Assembly: GCA_018806915.1 (NCBI GenBank)
Contig: JAGKQI010000098.1
Span: forward strand, 1,674,001-1,738,000
Length of the DNA: 64,000 nucleotides
Reading direction: 5' to 3'
DNA from: Phytophthora colocasiae
Lineage: Eukaryota > Oomycota > Peronosporomycetes > Peronosporales > Peronosporaceae
Of this stretch, positions 62,698 to 64,000 are shown piece after piece. How positions within the stretch are numbered: position 1 is the stretch's first letter; every line of letters begins with the position of its first letter. The notes under the pieces were generated by a model. The model did not search any database and had not been told where the DNA came from. It worked only from the letters and a program-made list of their open reading frames with translations. A program made the translations under genes and the position numbers.

Positions 62698-64000
62698 ATG
62701 GAGGAAGTTACCTTCGAGAAGGTGAAGACCAACGGCGCGACGATCAAGAAGCGCGTACCAGTCTTCCGGGACGGCACCTGGAAGGACTGGTTGGAGTGGT
62801 TGCTGAGACTGTCAGAATACTACGTCTTTATGGGCTATCAGCAGACTGAAGAAGACCAATTCGCGTTTGTCGAGGACATTCAAGTCCTTCTCTTCGACGA
62901 TGACCTGCTGATGTTTAACGACTTGGTGGCGGAGGAGCAACTGGAGCACCCTGACGTCGCTGTATATGCCCTTCGACAACTAACGATGACCCGTTGCCCC
63001 CCTGGAACTCGGGCAATGATCATCGACGAGCTAATGGACCTCCGGAAAACTCCGTCCATGACGGTCCGAGAGTATAGTAGAGCTTTTCGAAAGCTCAACC
63101 GGATGATCACGTTCATTGATGAGAACGAAGCCATACCAGAAGCAGATCTGGTACGCTTGTACAAGAACGGCATGCCCATCGAGTGGCAGATTGAAGTCAC
63201 TAGACTTTCGCGTACCTGGAACTTCGCGGGACTGGAGCTGCAATTTCAGCTAATCGAGAGGAGTGAAAAAGAGCGAGAAGCGCTTCGAAGCAGACGGCGC
63301 TCGGCCCACGACAGCAATGCCGCCACCAAACCGAATAATAACGGTGGAAAACAGCAACAACAGCAAAAAAGTGACGCACGTCCGGGACGAGGCCAGCACA
63401 AGGGCCAAAACAAAAGCCATCACGAAAATAAGTTTTGCACTTACTGCAAGCGCAACAACCATACGCAGCAGCAATGTTTCCGAGATCCCTCTTCGCCGGC
63501 GTACCGCCCGCGGAACGGGCAGCCAAGGCAACAGAACCGCCCAGCACAAGAACACTTTGCGGCGATGCAGGAGCAGATCAACCAGATGTCTGTAATGATG
63601 GAAACCATGAAGAAGCAACATGAGGAAGAGCTCCGCTTCTACGAAGCCGATGAGAATAACGCGATGAACTTCACCTCGAAAACCTGCAGCGCAGAGACGA
63701 CGTCGCTAGCGCCACTGATTGGGACACGAGTGCCAAGCGAGCGCAGCGAAAGCGTACCGGTGATGGAGATAGAGGTGCGCATCGGGTCAACTCCCTTCAC
63801 CGCGTTGATTGACACTGGCTGCTCTCGTTCTGCTGTCGACCAACGTGTCGTAGACCAAGTTCGGGAAAATTTAGTGCTGCACGCCGAGGAAGCGAGGTTC
63901 AAACAGGCCGACACGTCAGTTGGGAAAACAACCCACACAGCGACAACCCAACTAGCTTTGCCGCTTTTCTCGACGAAGAGAGTGTGCACACACAAGTTCC
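62698..64000 (+). CDS. Ty3/gypsy gag and protease, open to the window edge
   Basis: The frame starts at ATG 62698 (MEEVTFEKVKTNGATIKK...) and stays open for 434 codons to the right edge with no stop. It has a capsid-type retrotransposon gag region (about 25-200; DGTWKDWLEWLLRLSEYY, MTVREYSRAFRKLNRM, DLVRLYKNGMP). A basic Gln/Asn-rich linker leads to a CCHC zinc knuckle, CTYCKRNNHTQQQC (about 244-257). A retropepsin-like protease follows with FTALIDTGCSRSAVD (catalytic Asp in DTG, about 373). Reverse transcriptase and integrase would lie outside the window. The frame is clean here, unlike the other elements, suggesting a young or intact copy. It is divergently oriented to the START-FYVE gene. 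Confidence 0.9.
   Translation, partial: MEEVTFEKVKTNGATIKKRVPVFRDGTWKDWLEWLLRLSEYYVFMGYQQTEEDQFAFVEDIQVLLFDDDLLMFNDLVAEEQLEHPDVAVYALRQLTMTRCPPGTRAMIIDELMDLRKTPSMTVREYSRAFRKLNRMITFIDENEAIPEADLVRLYKNGMPIEWQIEVTRLSRTWNFAGLELQFQLIERSEKEREALRSRRRSAHDSNAATKPNNNGGKQQQQQKSDARPGRGQHKGQNKSHHENKFCTYCKRNNHTQQQCFRDPSSPAYRPRNGQPRQQNRPAQEHFAAMQEQINQMSVMMETMKKQHEEELRFYEADENNAMNFTSKTCSAETTSLAPLIGTRVPSERSESVPVMEIEVRIGSTPFTALIDTGCSRSAVDQRVVDQVRENLVLHAEEARFKQADTSVGKTTHTATTQLALPLFSTKRVCTHKF

Noticed and set aside
1..64000. tRNA, rRNA, CRISPR arrays, bacterial operon signals
   Set aside because: No GGTTCRANTCC-type B box, rRNA-like sequence or regularly spaced repeat was found by eye; the genes are clearly eukaryotic.

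Overview
The window looks like nuclear DNA of an oomycete, most likely a Phytophthora-like Peronosporales species; this is inference. Genes are densely packed on both strands with few, very short introns (55 to 82 bp wherever I could resolve both splice sites). Several multidomain proteins are of oomycete type: a myosin with ankyrin repeats and a FYVE finger, START-FYVE, PH-PH-VPS9-PDZ, and a kinase with six membrane segments. The intact genes sit between decayed hAT, Helitron, Ty3/gypsy and Ty1/copia elements.

Layout. Bases 1-12.7 kb form a transposon graveyard: a frameshifted hAT transposase, an unrecognised minus-strand frame, a scrap of gypsy RNase H, a second hAT fragment, and a roughly 6.3-kb decayed Helitron (HUH nuclease plus PIF1-type helicase) on the minus strand. 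Next to it is an unrecognised plus-strand terminal exon. Bases 12.7-47 kb are gene-rich: ubiquitin E1, a CDKAL1-type tRNA methylthiotransferase, myosin-ankyrin-FYVE, a PX protein, an S/A-P-K-K-rich membrane-anchored protein, an MKP1-like phosphatase with a gelsolin-like tail, an EDC1/PNRC-like protein, a seven-exon palmitoyl-protein thioesterase, a cyclophilin, isocitrate lyase, PH-PH-VPS9-PDZ, a C2 protein, IMP dehydrogenase, GDP-mannose 4,6-dehydratase, a membrane TKL kinase and a membrane thioredoxin-like protein.

Bases 48.2-53.7 kb hold a complete Ty1/copia insertion with identical 225-bp LTRs and a 5-bp target duplication, but with a badly broken polyprotein. Its primer-binding site matches the anticodon arm of initiator tRNA-Met, and the gag ATG lies inside that site. 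Bases 53.9-62.4 kb carry BRX1, an ArfGAP with PH and ankyrin domains, a two-repeat voltage-gated channel with EF hands, and a START-FYVE gene with no visible 5' end. From 62.7 kb an open Ty3/gypsy gag-protease frame runs off the right edge.

The host genes are not an operon. Several do share a theme of phosphoinositide, membrane-traffic and small-GTPase biology (FYVE twice, PX, PH, VPS9, ArfGAP, C2). Paired genes share short divergent promoters, often with CCAAT/ATTGG boxes and TCATTY-type initiators. The most unusual items are the copia primer-site and gag-start arrangement, the metal-binding-like tail on the CDKAL1 homologue, and the domain fusions.
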